In this document: positions 43,883 through 52,903 of the stretch, piece by piece | Numbering within the stretch: the stretch's first letter is position 1 | Layout: the number at the start of each line of letters is the position of its first letter | Assembly: GCF_025211055.1 (NCBI RefSeq) | Contig: NZ_JAOARO010000035.1 | Span: 62,001-126,000 of the forward strand | Source: Vallitalea sp. | GTDB taxonomy: Bacteria; Bacillota; Clostridia; Lachnospirales; Vallitaleaceae | DNA: 64,000 bases | Direction: 5' to 3' | Position numbers and translations under genes: made by a program | Notes under the pieces: generated by a model | What the model was told of the DNA's origin: nothing | The model's input: the letters and a program-made list of their open reading frames with translations, nothing else | Database searches by the model: none

Positions 43883-46519
43883 ATGAGTGGATTATTTCTT
43901 AATATTTTAAATATAAGCCTTATGGCAAGCTATGTAATTCTTTTTGTGATACTTGTAAGACTATTACTCAAAAAAGCTCCAAAATTCATCTCATATATTT
44001 TATGGGGTGTGGTGGCCTTTCGCCTTATAATCCCATTCTCATTTGAGAGTATGTTTAGTCTTTTACCACGAAACACAAAAACTGTACCAATCCCCCATGA
44101 TATCATCTATCAGCAAAGTCCACAGATTAATAGTGGGATAGAAGCAGTTGATTCATTTGTAAGTCAATCACTTCCCGTACCGACTGTTGGGGCTAGTGTA
44201 AATCCATTGCAGATTTATGTGGAAATAGGGGCATATGTTTGGATTTTAGGTATAATAGCATTGCTTGTTTATAGCTTTGTTTCTATTTTGAGCTTATATA
44301 AACAGCTTAAAAGCGCACAATTAATTGAGAAGAATATCTTTGAAGCTAACAATTTGAAAACACCTTTTGTACTTGGATTGGTACGTCCTAAGATATATTT
44401 GCCGGTTGGACTTAGTGCCACTGAAAAAAGCTATATTTTGCTACACGAACAGACCCATATTCATCGGAAAGATCATATTATTAAGATATTAGCCTTCTTA
44501 ATATTGTCCATACACTGGTTTAATCCTCTTGTGTGGGTTTCGTTTATATTGATGAGTAAGGATATGGAGCTTTCTTGTGACGAAAGAGTATTAAAAGAAA
44601 TGGATGAAGATATTAAAAAGCCTTATGCTATTTCATTATTGTCACTTGCTACCAGAAAGCATATTTTAAATGGGAGTCCACTTGCCTTTGGCGAGGGAAA
44701 TGTAAAAGTGAGGATTAAAAACGTGTTAAATTATAGAAAACCAAAGTTTTGGGTGATTGCTGTTGCTTTAGTTGTAGCCATAGTAGTTGCGGTTGGTTTG
44801 TTTACCAACCCAATTACAGTTAAACAAGATAATAACAGTCTTACTTCGCAGCTTTTAAAAAATAAAACCGAGTATGTAGGCGATAACTCAAAGGTTGGAG
44901 GTATCATCTCTTTATTAACATTTTCTAAAAACATAGCTTATGATTCCTTTGAGCTTTTTACTGATAGTAAGCCTTTTTCAATAACTGTCAATCTAAAAAC
45001 AGATACAGAAACCAGAAATTTATATAGTGGTGAAGCAAATCAGCAACAGTTTCAAGATAATGCTATGATTATGTTTGCTCTGATTGGAAACGTAGAATAT
45101 ATCAATTTCAACTTAGATGATGGGTTAACCCCATATTCTATGCAGTACACGCGAGAATGGGCGAATGATCAATATGGAAAAAATGTGCGTGATTTTGCCA
45201 AAAGCAAAGAAGAATTTAGCAAGCTGATTAATGGCAATCTGCTATTGGAAACAAATGAAGACATTAAAAAGTTTGTAGAAGACGATTTAGAAAATAATAA
45301 TATAAACAAACCAAATAATGAAATTAAATTTGGCTTCTATGAATGTAAGCATGATGAAATCTATTATTGGATAAGGTTAGAAAGAGATTTCACATGTCAA
45401 TGGGGGATTTTTAACATAAGTTATGTTCACGATGGAGAATATGATATTGTTAATGAAAAAGTGCTGCTACATGTAACAGAATTTGATCTTGTTTTGAAAA
45501 TAAACGAAGATAATATCTTGGAAATCATTGAGGCTGAAAATGAAGATTGGATAGGAGATTTGTACATATGGCGTATAAATAGCCTTGAGCCAACTATACC
45601 CAAATGGTCGATTGATCAGAACATAGGCGCTGATATGGCTTTTCTTGACTTTGCTTCTGATGATATTGTGATTTTCCATGGTTATTTCGGACTATTTGTA
45701 TATGATATTAAATCACAACAAATTATACGTAGCCTAGACTTAAAGCCTTTAAAGTGTAATTACACTCAAGGAGATTATTATTGTGATGTTTCTGTCAGCA
45801 TGGATGGAAATATAGTGCAATTACACCCTATGAACAGTAAAAATATGTTCGTATATACCATATCAGATAATACATTATATGAAAAAACATATGAGCCAAT
45901 GGATAAACCATTTAGCAGTCAGTTTGTTTCCATAGATGAAGTGATTAATTCAAAAAAGTTTGGCAATTATAGTTTTGAAGTTGTAAGATTCGACACAGGC
46001 GAGTATGGGTATCTACATACTTCAGATTGGACGCTTGGCTCACTCACCTATGTACGTGGCGATATGGTTTACACGCTGTTTACAGAAAAAGAATCAGACA
46101 AAAGCAATACTTTATCTGATAAAACAACTGACTGGGAACCTACAACATATGAAACTGTAAACAACTTTGATGGTGTTACAATGACTCTAAAGGAAGGTAC
46201 AGATTCCTCTACTAGTTTGACATTAGTAATTAAGAATAACTCTAGTAGTCAGTGTACCTATGGTGAATACTTTTGGTTGGAAAAGAAAATTGATGGAAAT
46301 TGGTATCAGGTTCCTGTTGTTATTGATGGTAATTACGGATTTAATGATATTGGATATGATTTGGCTTCTGGAGAGGAGAGGGAATGGCAAGTTGATTGGG
46401 ACTGGCTTTACGGAAATCTGGATACTGGTGAATACCGTATAGTCAAAGATATACTGGATTTTAGAAGCACGGGGGATTATGATAAATACTATTTGACAGC
46501 GGGGTTTGCAGTTGATTAA
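43883..46519 (+). CDS. BlaR1/MecR1-type M56 metallopeptidase with long C-terminal extension
   Basis: An 878-residue membrane sensor protease. N-terminal helices and a cytoplasmic M56 zinc domain with HEQTHIHRKDH (about residue 188) and ELSCDERVL, then a further membrane helix (VIAVALVVAIVVAVGLFTNP, about 290-310). The outside part (about 310-878) is not a penicillin-binding domain as in BlaR1. It is a long beta-rich region ending in a Big_14-like Ig domain (YGEYFWLEKKIDGNWYQVPV ... WDWLYGNLDTGEYRIVK). It probably senses some envelope signal and triggers BlaI cleavage. AAGGAGGTG precedes the ATG. Confidence 0.88.
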   Translation: MSGLFLNILNISLMASYVILFVILVRLLLKKAPKFISYILWGVVAFRLIIPFSFESMFSLLPRNTKTVPIPHDIIYQQSPQINSGIEAVDSFVSQSLPVPTVGASVNPLQIYVEIGAYVWILGIIALLVYSFVSILSLYKQLKSAQLIEKNIFEANNLKTPFVLGLVRPKIYLPVGLSATEKSYILLHEQTHIHRKDHIIKILAFLILSIHWFNPLVWVSFILMSKDMELSCDERVLKEMDEDIKKPYAISLLSLATRKHILNGSPLAFGEGNVKVRIKNVLNYRKPKFWVIAVALVVAIVVAVGLFTNPITVKQDNNSLTSQLLKNKTEYVGDNSKVGGIISLLTFSKNIAYDSFELFTDSKPFSITVNLKTDTETRNLYSGEANQQQFQDNAMIMFALIGNVEYINFNLDDGLTPYSMQYTREWANDQYGKNVRDFAKSKEEFSKLINGNLLLETNEDIKKFVEDDLENNNINKPNNEIKFGFYECKHDEIYYWIRLERDFTCQWGIFNISYVHDGEYDIVNEKVLLHVTEFDLVLKINEDNILEIIEAENEDWIGDLYIWRINSLEPTIPKWSIDQNIGADMAFLDFASDDIVIFHGYFGLFVYDIKSQQIIRSLDLKPLKCNYTQGDYYCDVSVSMDGNIVQLHPMNSKNMFVYTISDNTLYEKTYEPMDKPFSSQFVSIDEVINSKKFGNYSFEVVRFDTGEYGYLHTSDWTLGSLTYVRGDMVYTLFTEKESDKSNTLSDKTTDWEPTTYETVNNFDGVTMTLKEGTDSSTSLTLVIKNNSSSQCTYGEYFWLEKKIDGNWYQVPVVIDGNYGFNDIGYDLASGEEREWQVDWDWLYGNLDTGEYRIVKDILDFRSTGDYDKYYLTAGFAVD

Positions 46520-46563
46520 ATGACAAAATTAATACACTTTTTATCGCGTTTAAGATGCAATAT

Positions 46564-46839
46564 TTACATAAAGCTAATGTAGTGGATATGTTCCCGCCTA
46601 CCGATAGTACAAAATAAATGAACTAAGGATAGTAGAAGCCAAAGCCTCTTAATTCCTTTTATAGAACGTATTTGGTATTTATCAAATCCTATTTGATTCT
46701 TCTCTTGCTTAAAGAATACTTCAATAGGCCAACGATTAGTTTCATCAAAAAACTTGTTAATAAGATCATTATTTGCTAAGATAAAGTTCGACATCCAAAA
46801 CATCCTTTTCAGTGTGATTTTGTATAGGAACTTTAACAT
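46564..46839 (-). pseudogene. Transposase remnant (central piece)
   Basis: A 91-residue frame with the end of an IS4-type DDE transposase: FFDETNRWPIEVFFKQEKNQ (with the catalytic-type Glu), DKYQIRSIKGIKRLWLLLSL. N-terminal catalytic residues are missing and the C-terminal tail is replaced by unrelated residues. Shares a 120-base direct repeat with the remnant at 43.1-43.4 kb. Confidence 0.8.
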
Positions 46840-46987
46840 ACACTATAATGTTTTGGGTGTCTTTAATTATTTGTTAATATTGTAAGCTAATTTGCTCGTC
46901 TAGAGATATATAGAAATTTTTTGTACTATAATTTATCTTATGATACAATAATTAAAGCTAATATTGTACATAAGAAGGTGAACATAA

Positions 46988-48301
46988 TTGTCTATACATA
47001 TTGATAAAGAGTTAGTACGCAAGTATATGAAAGAAAAGGGGATATCCAGCCAGACAGAATTAGCAGCATTAATGAATATAACGAAGGGGCAACTGTCCGT
47101 TATACTATCTAAACAGTTTCAGCCTGTCAAGAAAAATGTTATGAAGCTCTGTGATACATTAGGCTTAGACTTTATTGATATACTTAATATCAATAAAGAT
47201 TATAGCATATTTGACATGAAGGAATTAACTACCAAACCCGATAGGTATATAGATACATCTAAGGTTATAAAGAAGCGTAAATATACAACAGTTGAGGTTT
47301 TTGCAGGTGCTGGGGGACTTGCTCTTGGCCTTGAACAGGCTGGATTTCATACATTAGGACTTATAGAAAAAGATAAACATGCCTGTCAGACATTAAGGCT
47401 AAATAGACCAAATTGGAATGTTATTGAAGATGATATTGTGAATGTAACAAAAAGAGGTCTTATGAATTATTTTGATAATGATGATATATCTAATATTGAT
47501 CTATTGGCTGGTGGTCCACCATGCCAATCATTTAGTACTGCTGGTAAAAGACGTGGGCTTGATGATACAAGAGGAAATATGTTCAAATATTATGTTAGAG
47601 CATTAGATGTGCTTAGACCACGTATGTGTTTATTTGAAAACGTTACGGGCTTAGTTCATAACAATAAAGGACGTGCATTAAGGACTATTATAAAAGCGTT
47701 AAGTAATGCAGGGTATACCCTTAAATACAAGGTGTTAAATAGCTGGGATTATGGAGTGGCACAACGAAGAGAGCGTATTATAATTGTGGGTATACGTGAT
47801 GATTTATTAGAGCAATATAATGTGGAATATCGATTCCCAAAACCTTATAAATATAAGCCTGTATTAAGAGATATACTTAACAATGTGCCAGCATCAAAAG
47901 GAGCGAAATTTACTAAAGAAAAGAAAGAGATATTAGAATTAATCCCACCTGGTGGAAATTGGAGGGACTTGCCAGACGATATTGCAAGGAAATACTTAGG
48001 TAAAATGTATGATATGTCTGGTGGTAAAGCTGGTATAGGACGTAGGTTAAGTTGGGATGAACCTAGTTTAACAATAACATGTGCACCATCTATGATGAAA
48101 GCAGAACGTATTCATCCTACAGAGACACGTCCATTTACTGTAAGAGAATGTACACGTATACAAAGTTACCCAGATGAATGGGTATTCGCAGGGTTTATGA
48201 CAGAGACATATAGACAAATAGGAAATGCTGTTTGTGTTTCATTAGCAAAAGCGATTGGACTTTCTATTATACATACTTTGAATGAAATTGAGGAGAAGTG
48301 A
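46988..48301 (+). CDS. DNA (cytosine-5) methyltransferase with N-terminal helix-turn-helix
   Basis: 437 residues. Residues 1-70 form an XRE-type helix-turn-helix (SQTELAALMNITKGQLSVIL). From residue 95 the C5-methylase motifs follow: FAGAGGLALGLEQAGF (I), GGPPCQSFSTAGKRRG (IV, catalytic Cys), ENVTGL (VI), QRRERIIIVG (VIII) and QIGNAVCVSLA (X). The N-terminal domain probably represses its own gene, as in M.EcoRII or M.SsoII type enzymes (known precedent). TTG start with AAGAAGGTG upstream. No restriction endonuclease gene is nearby, so it is an orphan; it may protect element 2 from host restriction. Confidence 0.94.
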   Translation: MSIHIDKELVRKYMKEKGISSQTELAALMNITKGQLSVILSKQFQPVKKNVMKLCDTLGLDFIDILNINKDYSIFDMKELTTKPDRYIDTSKVIKKRKYTTVEVFAGAGGLALGLEQAGFHTLGLIEKDKHACQTLRLNRPNWNVIEDDIVNVTKRGLMNYFDNDDISNIDLLAGGPPCQSFSTAGKRRGLDDTRGNMFKYYVRALDVLRPRMCLFENVTGLVHNNKGRALRTIIKALSNAGYTLKYKVLNSWDYGVAQRRERIIIVGIRDDLLEQYNVEYRFPKPYKYKPVLRDILNNVPASKGAKFTKEKKEILELIPPGGNWRDLPDDIARKYLGKMYDMSGGKAGIGRRLSWDEPSLTITCAPSMMKAERIHPTETRPFTVRECTRIQSYPDEWVFAGFMTETYRQIGNAVCVSLAKAIGLSIIHTLNEIEEK

Positions 48302-49216
48302 TGTAACAATAGATTAAGGGGACTATGATTAATATATGTATTGAAATAACAAATAGTATTTTTTTAGGACTACAAATCATCAAATAGATTTGTGGTTCTT
48401 TTTGCAAACATAGCATATATTTCTTAGGGAACGAAGTAATAACAAATGAATTTAATGATTCAGTGCATGGTAATAAATGGTATGCGACTAAATAAAATGT
48501 AAAACGTAAAATTGGATTGGTTAGATTATGTTAGGTAGCAAAGTTCTGTTTATTGAGAAATGCAAAAGGATGGACATTATATGAAATTATCTATTGTTTA
48601 TTGGGATATTGGATAAGGGTTGCAAGATATATGGGACTTTTTTATCAAAACATACCTTGAAGTTAGTAAGAGGGTCTTTTCATTACTATTTATTACAATG
48701 TTAATGATTTTCTAGAATAAGTTCTAACATAAAATAGCTCAATAACATGGAACTTATATATAAGGTCTTACATGTAACCTAAATAACTAAGGAGAATAAG
48801 GTAACTAGAGAGAAACTAAGTGTACATTGAACCTGTCAGTCACTAGCATTTCTATACATTAGCTGATACCTAAGCGTATTGTGATGCTAATGCTCATAGC
48901 TTACATAGGCAATGTATGGTAAGACTTTAGAAGATATATTTCAATATAGCAATTTAGATAGTGAAAGGGAGAGTTAACATTTTATAATAACAATTAAAGA
49001 CCTACCTAGTAGCTAGATAAAATTGAATTAATGGTAGTTTCTATTATAAGCAATAAAGATACTATCTATAATGAGCTGTTGATAAAATCGTACTATATCT
49101 TTTTGGTGTCAAATGATTTGCCAAGAAAATCATTTGTAAAAAGCTACCTAGAATAATTAATACACATTGCAATTATATAATATGAACATATTTTATCAGA
49201 AAAAGGAGTTTATATT
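48302..49216. other. Gene-poor region in element 2
   Basis: About 915 bases with only short broken frames. A fragment reading FLGNEVITNEFNDSVHGNKW near 48,418-48,490 looks like the tail of a lost protein gene. A terminator lies at 48,367-48,402. Otherwise I see nothing clear. Confidence 0.45.
48367..48402 (+). terminator. Terminator after the methyltransferase gene
   Basis: ggactacaaatc pairs with gatttgtggttc (two non-Watson-Crick positions) around an 8-nt loop and is followed by TTTTT. Confidence 0.7.
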
Positions 49217-49576
49217 ATGGAGCAATTATTCTTAAACGAAGAGCATATTACAAAATATAATATCTTAATCCAAAAAGGTGGTACCAATAAGAACGATAGT
49301 GAAAGGAATGCGTTATTTTTTATCCTATCAGGCAATATAGATTTATATCAAAAAGCAGATTATATCTATGATTTTGTGGAACGATGTATTGAACCTGAAT
49401 GCCTAAATAATACAAATATTGATTTCTGTACATCATCAATAGCACTTATCAAATTAGCATATAATCTATATAATGGATATAAGACGGAAGAAACCATATT
49501 GTGTATTCTGAAATGCTTAGATAAAGATAACCTTAACCTATGCATAAATGGATTAAAGGTTAGATTTACATACTGA
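49217..49576 (+). CDS. Hypothetical protein
   Basis: A 119-residue soluble protein of unknown family, mostly alpha-helical, with four Cys spread in the second half (RCIEPECLNN, DFCTSS, LCILKCLDK, LCINGL). AAAAGGAG precedes the ATG with good spacing. It stands alone between the gene-poor region and a frameshifted SLH gene. Confidence 0.6.
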   Translation: MEQLFLNEEHITKYNILIQKGGTNKNDSERNALFFILSGNIDLYQKADYIYDFVERCIEPECLNNTNIDFCTSSIALIKLAYNLYNGYKTEETILCILKCLDKDNLNLCINGLKVRFTY

Positions 49577-49676
49577 AAAAATGAGAAAACAGCACTAATC
49601 TCCTGTTTGTACGTTTTATTTATGGACGATATATGTTATCATATTTATAAAACTAAAACAAAGGAGAGTTCATTTC

Positions 49677-50713
49677 ATGAAAAAGTGTATTTATTTAGTA
49701 ACCAATATGGTTACATTATCTGTATTGCTAACAGTTACTATCTCTGCAAGTATGATACAACATCAACCAAAAGCAGAAGCATTAAAGGAACTTGGATTAT
49801 TCAAAGGTAGTGACAAAGGCTTTGAATTAGAAAGAGCACCATCAAGAGTAGAAGCCATGGTAATGTTGGTTAGGCTTTTAGGAAAAGAAGAAGAAGCTAA
49901 AGAAAACAATTATGAACATCCATTTACTGATGTACCAGAATGGGCTAATGTACATATAGCTATTTATATAAAGAAGATTTAGTACAAGGGGTTGGAAATA
50001 ATCTCATAGGGTCATCTGATATGATGAGTGCTAAATCATATGCAACGTTAATGTTGAGAGCATTAGGGTATAATGACAAAAATGGAGATTTTAATTGGTC
50101 TACAGCATTAGAGACAGCAAAAGAAAAAGAAATTTTATCAGAGAATGAGTATAATCTACTAAAAGATAAGCAGTTCTTACGTGATGATATGGTATCTCTA
50201 TCTTATAACACATTGACGGTTAAAATCAAAGACAATAATGATAAAAGTTTGATTGATAAATTGATAGAGGAAGAAGTTGTACAAAAGGATATAGGGGTAG
50301 CCTTACATTTAGTCAAGGAAATAGCTGATTCAACGATAGAAGCATCTAAAGTGGAGAAAGATATTATAGAAGAGCAACCTAAGACAAATCTAGATAAAAT
50401 AAGAGAGCATAATGAATTAGTAGATAATGAAATAACTGTTACTATAACAGAGGGAAGTGTCCACCCAAAATATGGGCAGGTCATGACAAGGAAAATTAAG
50501 GTGGATATGAGTAAATTACCTAATGCGTATGCCATCTTTTCAACAGAACAAGATAGCATAAACAAACTTAGTTGGGATAATATTACTGAAAAAGAAATAC
50601 ATTGGGTATTAAACAATGGAGTTCTTGAATCCAACATATCCCCACCAAATGGGAAAATTGTTTATGTAGTTTTTGACAGTGAATATAATATTATGGGTTA
50701 CAGCATACAATAA
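49677..50713 (+). pseudogene. SLH-domain exported protein, frameshifted
   Basis: The first frame (49,677-49,982) has a signal peptide (TNMVTLSVLLTVTISASM) and an SLH module (ALKELGLFKGSDKGFELERA, SRVEAMVMLVRLLG). It stops just after FTDVPEWANVHIA. The next frame continues exactly where the SLH module should (YLYKEDLVQGVGNN, then SAKSYATLMLRALGYNDKNG) to 50,713. One indel near 49,966 splits what was a gene of about 345 codons. The rest of the second part is a Lys/Glu-rich tail domain without recognised family. GGAG precedes the ATG. Another sign of decay within element 2. Confidence 0.8.
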
Positions 50714-50730
50714 GTTATGAAATCCACGGT

Positions 50731-50762
50731 GGGGCTAGGTTAGAACAATACCTAGCCCTTTT
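50731..50762 (+). terminator. Terminator after the broken SLH gene
   Basis: ggggctaggt / acctagccctt form a strong stem with a 9-nt loop, followed by TTTTA. Confidence 0.85.
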
Positions 50763-51276
50763 ACTATGCAATATTATGTACGACTATTAAGTTTGAATAT
50801 AGAAGTTAACATAATGCGTACTATATACAATGACTGATTATACAAAATATCTTCTATGGTTATTGAAAATGACATAGAGTCTGATTAAAAGGCTTCGGAT
50901 GGGTATACTGAAATTGATTAGGAGCTGCTTTAGTTAATGTATATAGTGCAAAATAAGACTTTTTTCATATTATTTAATACTCTAATCAAAGGTATATTAC
51001 AGTAATAAAAACACCAAAACAATGAATAGGTTTCTGGTTACACATTAAAATTATGAGGATTTATGTAAAACATCAACATTTGATAGACAAGTTCTAGGAC
51101 AGGATAAAAAGTTCAACTGTTAATCGCTAATATGAATAATTCATGAAAGTGATAAAATTCGGGATTACGATTAGAAAAAATCATGAGAAAATAAGATTGA
51201 GTAAAAGAATCATGAATATATCTATGTTCTGTTGGTTTATAAAAGGGTAATAAGTAAACCAAAGGAGGATTTGAGC
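50763..51276. other. Non-coding stretch before the small helix-turn-helix gene
   Basis: About 510 AT-rich bases with no plausible ORF or strong hairpin. Confidence 0.4.
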
Positions 51277-51693
51277 ATGGATGTAACTCTTAATAATAAT
51301 CAAATACATCAAATAATATCAACCATATTAGAAAGAGGGTTATATAGTATTGAAGAAGTATGTAGGAGAAGCAATATAACTCAAAATGCGTTATATACAT
51401 ATGTCCAAAAGAAGGGTATCCCTAACTTAGAAACAATGATAGCATTAAAGAAATATATTATTGAACAATATAGCATATCCAGAGATATTAAATGGATTTA
51501 TCTTGAAACAATACAGAACAGAAGAATAGAAACCATTAATGGGTTCCAAAGGGAAATATATAGCCTATTAGCTGAGAAGAACAAAGAATACAGAATTATA
51601 TTTAACAATAGCATATTTGTGACCAATAGATATATTCTTGGGATTGAAGAAACACCTATAGTGATTAATTTATTAGAAGTTTTAGGATTTTGA
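51277..51693 (+). CDS. Helix-turn-helix protein of unknown role
   Basis: About 138 residues. The N-terminal 60 residues resemble an XRE/HTH_3 fold (GLYSIEEVCRRSNITQNALY). The remainder is helical with no recognised domain. AAAGGAGG precedes the ATG at 51277; the upstream in-frame GTG lacks a site. It begins a run of small genes leading up to the recombinase, so it may control excision of element 2. Confidence 0.65.
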   Translation: MDVTLNNNQIHQIISTILERGLYSIEEVCRRSNITQNALYTYVQKKGIPNLETMIALKKYIIEQYSISRDIKWIYLETIQNRRIETINGFQREIYSLLAEKNKEYRIIFNNSIFVTNRYILGIEETPIVINLLEVLGF

Positions 51694-51709
51694 TAATAAT
51701 GACTATCTT

Positions 51710-52054
51710 ATGATTTTTAAGATATACAGAATGAGACAGGTAAATGATGGTGGTGATAAGTATTATCTTCTAAAAGCAATAGTATCAGTGGATGATATAC
51801 AAAATAAAATGTATGTAACTTTGGATGGTTCATATCTGTTTAAAAATGATTTGGCTTTGCTCGATATTATATATATGCTATTAGAGGATAAGTTAAATAC
51901 ATTAACAGATACTTTACATATCAGTAGAGTTAAAGCGTTGGTAGTTAGCATTATGCAGAATGAGTGTGAACCAATTATAGATAGATTATATAGAAGGTTC
52001 AAGATATCTAATGATTATGAAAATAACATGAAGGGTATACTTGAACCATTTTAA
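51710..52054 (+). CDS. Hypothetical protein
   Basis: Up to 114 residues (a downstream ATG at 51731 is also possible; neither start has a strong ribosome site). Soluble, with a beta-rich N-terminal half (YYLLKAIVSVDDIQNKMYVT) and helical C-terminal half. No family recognised. It follows the helix-turn-helix gene by 16 bases, probably the same transcript. Confidence 0.55.
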   Translation: MIFKIYRMRQVNDGGDKYYLLKAIVSVDDIQNKMYVTLDGSYLFKNDLALLDIIYMLLEDKLNTLTDTLHISRVKALVVSIMQNECEPIIDRLYRRFKISNDYENNMKGILEPF

Positions 52055-52064
52055 GTAAGATTTA

Positions 52065-52103
52065 AGCAGCCTATTAGAATGCAACCTAATAGGCTGCTTT
52101 TTA
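52065..52103 (+). terminator. Terminator
   Basis: Perfect 12-bp stem agcagcctatta / taataggctgct with a 10-nt loop, then TTTTATT. Confidence 0.88.
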
Positions 52104-52330
52104 TTGCAGAAAGAGCAAGTGGACATAAGAGTATAAAAGTGACCTGGGCGTTAGGAATCACTTAACTAATTCAATTCACAAGGTAATTAGTTTAGAAAAA
52201 ACAAGTACAAAGTGAGGAGACTATAGTGATGATTCTAAAAGTGATTAAGCAAACAGGTCAATCAACAAAAATAAAAGAAATAGTACAAATTCCTTCAAGC
52301 ATAAACTTTATTATGAAGGAGGGTATTTAA

Positions 52331-52513
52331 ATGGCTAATCCAGCACTTCAACAACAAAATCATGAAGTCATAGAAATTGATGGATTCAAAATAGTGTGTT
52401 ATTATAAGGGAAATGATGAAGAAAGAAATAAAGCAGAAGATAACGTACTCAATATTTTAGCAGGGATAAATATTGATGAGCAATATACAGACTTAGGAGG
52501 TAGTGGATGTTAG
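52331..52513 (+). CDS. Small conserved-looking protein upstream of recombinases
   Basis: 60 residues (EIDGFKIVCYYKGNDEERNK and a C-terminal GGSGC). GAAGGAGGG lies 6-7 bases before the ATG. Its stop overlaps the start of the next (broken) recombinase reading frame in ATGTTAG, showing translational coupling. Small proteins at this place in recombinase elements often help or direct recombination; here that is inference. Confidence 0.6.
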   Translation: MANPALQQQNHEVIEIDGFKIVCYYKGNDEERNKAEDNVLNILAGINIDEQYTDLGGSGC

Positions 52514-52860
52514 TAAATAAACTGGATGGATTAAGAGCCATTGCTTTATGTAGAATAAGTACAATCAAGCAAAATGATGGAGTATAAATACAAAAAATAG
52601 AAGATTATTGTATAAAAAATAATATTAAGTTAGTACATAGCTATATTGAAAAGAATATTTCGGCTTACAATACCGATTTAGATGATAGCAATGAATTAGT
52701 GACGATATTAGGTAGAGCTACTAATAGTAAAGATTTTGATATCATACTTATTCACAGCTTAGATAGGTTAATAAGAAGAGTAAAAGATAAGGGAATTATT
52801 GATAGGCTTAAGCAACAAGGAGTTAGAATTATTGAAGTAAATACTGATACAGAATTATAG
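52507..52860 (+). pseudogene. Serine recombinase catalytic-domain remnant
   Basis: The frame reads RAIALCRISTIKQNDGV, meets a TAA at 52585-52587, then goes on as a normal resolvase-type catalytic domain (KIEDYCIKNNIKLVHSYIEK, ... DIILIHSLDRLIRR ... QGVRIIEVNTDTEL) to a stop at 52,860. The catalytic-type R-x-S triplet is present, but there is no E-helix or DNA-binding part. It is related in layout to the start of the next gene, suggesting an older duplicated recombinase. Confidence 0.8.
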
Positions 52861-52903
52861 AGTATATTAAATGTATATAGCAGAATAACTACTGGGGGTA
52901 ATC

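Larger units (their letters stand above)
43063..46911. mobile_element. Transposon-like unit carrying blaI-blaR1
   Basis: Inverted ends at about 43063-43098 and 46876-46911 share ACGAGCAAATTAG with matching flanks. Inside each end lies a piece of the same transposase, in the same direction, sharing a 120-base direct repeat (43268-43387 and 46604-46723). Between them are blaI and blaR1. No full transposase is present, so the unit could only move with help. It sits inside element 2. Confidence 0.65.
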
